Source: Saturnia japonica
Lineage: Eukaryota; Arthropoda; Insecta; Lepidoptera; Saturniidae
Direction of reading: 5' to 3'
Assembly: GCA_033032175.1 (NCBI GenBank)
Contig: JAVKPJ010000072.1
Coordinates: 1 to 64,000, forward strand
Length of the DNA stretch: 64,000 nt
Shown here in pieces: positions 62,337-64,000 of the stretch (positions are counted from its first letter, which is position 1; each line of letters opens with the position of its first letter). A program made the translations under genes and the position numbers. The notes under the pieces were generated by a model. The model was given only the letters and a program-made list of their open reading frames with translations. It had not been told where the DNA came from and did not search any database.

Positions 62337-64000
62337 CTGGGTCGTACCAACTACCTCTGACCTAGGCCTAACCAGGCGAGCCCCAGGGGGCCTCCTCTTG
62401 GCAGAGGGGGGCTTGCAGTTTGCCCCCCCCATATAGTGGTCCGCTGAAACGCCAGCGGCGGCACATTACATCGCAATGCAGTTTGATTGCTGCACACTCG
62501 GCCGCCGCATGGCCGGACCCCCCCGCACCTGTAGCACAGAGCGCTCCTGTCCCTCCATCGCCACACACGTTGGGCGAGTGTGGCCCAGGCCCATACATTT
62601 GAAACACCGCATGGGTTTCTCCTGCAGGGATGGACCCGGGCCACACTCCATCCAATCAGGAGGCGCCCCATCTCTACCAGTTTTCTGGCCTCAGCCACGG
62701 GGAGTGATATCTTGACCACTCCCCCCCTCCAATCTTGCCGGATGGGGCCAACCTTCACCATGGAAGGCTCACATCCGGTCTTAGCGGCCACAGTGCAGAC
62801 CACCTCCATCTGGTCGATCGTTCATCGAGGCCAGTGAGCCGAAGCTCCGCACGCTTAATCGGTCTGGCGACAACAGCCACCCCTTCAAGCACTGACGTGA
62901 GCTGTGCAGCCAGACCCATCGCCTTGATCTCGCTCTCGGAGCCAGGTATCTCAATTAACCTGGCTCCTGTAGCCGTCGTGCGGAGCTTCAGCTCTTCTAT
63001 CCCTAGGTCCGCCAACTTGACCGCTTCCCGCGCCTTTAGCACCGCAGCCGAGTAAGTCACCCCCTTCGCCACAGCCTCCGGCTGCAGCGTTAGAAGTACC
63101 GCAGCCGAGCGTGGCACAGAGGGCAACTTCGGCCCAGCCTTCTTTTTCGCCGCAGGAGTGGCTGCAGGCTTGGACGCAGATGCAGGCGCAGCTGGGGCCT
63201 TCTTCTTTTTTGGGCCCGCCGCGTTACAGTCACCCAGGTTTCTTCTCCTGCCTCAGAAGGAGCCTGGGAACTGGTGATGCCCGGGAGCGCAGCCCACTCC
63301 ACGCCCAGCGGCGTCGGTGTCGGAGGTGGAGATGGCCCCGATGTGTCCGCCCTACTGGAACCAACCTTCAAAACCGATCGGGGCCGTTTGGCCACCACCG
63401 ACTTAGACCCCGCACCAGGGCCAGCAAGTCTGGAGGGCCCAGGTGCATCATCAGACCTGGTTTCCTCGCCACGCCTTTTTATCGCCCGCTAACGGGTGGG
63501 CGGATGATCTTTTTGGGAAGGAGGCGGCCATCCACCTCCAGGCTGTCAAACCTTGCGTCCAACACCTTCCCCATCGTGGAGTGGATGGCCTGAATCGACC
63601 CTTCCAACCCTCCCCAATGCTTCCGCCAGCGCCTTCTCCCATCCTCGGGAAGGCACCTCATCCTGCACCGGTTGAGGAGGAGGTGGAGGAGGCCGCATGA
63701 TCTGCCTTGCTCCGGCTTCCCGTCGCCACGCGAGGACCTCTTTCTTGAGGTCTTCGACTTGCTGCCGGAGCACCCTCGGTCTCTCTCCCAAGACGAGCCG
63801 TCTCTCCACTCACGGTGCGCTCCATGAGCGCATCGACCACCTCCTTAAGCTCCTTTGCCGCACCCTTGAGGGCTTTGATAGCGGATCCCTTCAAATTCCC
63901 CGAGGTGCGACAAACCTCCAGGATCGTGCCCACACCACCCTCCGTGCGGGACTTCAGCGCCTCCGCGTCAAGGTTCTCCACACTAATGCACCCCTCAGGG
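62334..64000 (-). pseudogene. T15 ORF1 (Gag), partial and frameshifted
   Basis: The N-terminus is beyond the right edge. Visible: SGNLKGSAIKALKGAAKELKEVVDALMERTVSGETARL (63800-63900), PSVPRSAAVLLTLQPEAVAKGVTYSAA with the Gag core RAELRLTGLDERST (62755-63126), CFKCMGLGHTRPTC (about 62605), a second knuckle split by indels, and a C-terminus leading to CAG TAA. Blocks are broken near 63500, 63130, 62820 and 62560. Confidence 0.85.

Larger units (their letters stand above)
58867..64000 (-). mobile_element. T15: family C two-ORF element (runs off right edge)
   Basis: 32-base poly(A), C-type cloverleaf and 3' UTR, ORF2, UAAUG and most of ORF1. It is the only family C member here with a reverse transcriptase, and shares 3' UTR and Gag type with the ORF1-only T11 and T12. 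Its 5' end lies outside the window. Confidence 0.9.

Noticed and set aside
1..64000. Many long plus-strand reading frames, for example 2129-2821 and 47369-48187
   Set aside because: They are antisense shadows of ORF1 and ORF2 in GC-rich sequence. None shows a domain, and they recur wherever the minus-strand genes recur.

Overview
The window is a 64-kb array of non-LTR (LINE-type) retrotransposons with no recognisable cellular gene. All elements lie on the minus strand. They are separated only by a poly(A) tail (poly-T on the plus strand) and one to five copies of the insect-type telomeric repeat TTAGG/CCTAA. ORF2 has an APE-type endonuclease, a reverse transcriptase with YADD, and a C-terminal CCHC. 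ORF1 is Gag-like with three zinc knuckles. Precise insertion at TT^AGG and overlapping UAAUG stop-start codons between the ORFs place the elements in the R1 clade, close to the telomere-specific SART/TRAS families of insects. The source is therefore an arthropod, most likely an insect with TTAGG telomeres; the species cannot be told. If the repeat polarity is that of a telomere, the chromosome end lies to the left of base 1.

Layout, using my own names: T1 (1-351, family A fragment); T2 (376-6571, A); T3 (6581-13092, A/B mosaic); N1 (13102-13886, non-coding); T4 (13897-16746, A, 5'-truncated); T5 (16771-22966, copy of T2); T6 (22976-29181, A); T7 (29196-35589, family B); T8 (35599 into the gap, A); assembly gap 37910-38009; T9 (38010-38369, A fragment); N2 (38384-39266, non-coding); T10 (39277-45477, A); T11 (45493-48301, family C, ORF1 only); T12 (48338-51077, C, ORF1 only); T13 (51102-57738, A-like ORFs with a B-like 5' end); T14 (57748-58850, A, 5'-truncated); T15 (58867-64000, C, ORF1+ORF2, running off the right edge). 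Bases 1 to about 9954 recur at 16396 to about 26349, down to identical poly(T) lengths, so at least part of this order may be an assembly artefact. Most ORFs carry one-base indels; whether these are decay or sequencing error cannot be decided here.

The elements look like one interdependent RNA system. (1) Seven elements begin with a textbook HDV-like self-cleaving ribozyme whose helices P1, P2 and P4 covary between copies. (2) Every element with a visible 3' end finishes with the same four-helix cloverleaf just before poly(A), and its closing stem and arms covary between families A, B, C and N. (3) Three tiers share that 3' tag: two-ORF elements; Gag-only elements (T11, T12), which recall Drosophila HeT-A beside its RT-bearing partners; and non-coding elements (N1, N2). 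(4) The 5' UTR and ORF1 N-terminal modules are shuffled between families. One N-terminal module, present in 1, 2 or 3 copies, contains a covarying hairpin inside the coding sequence.
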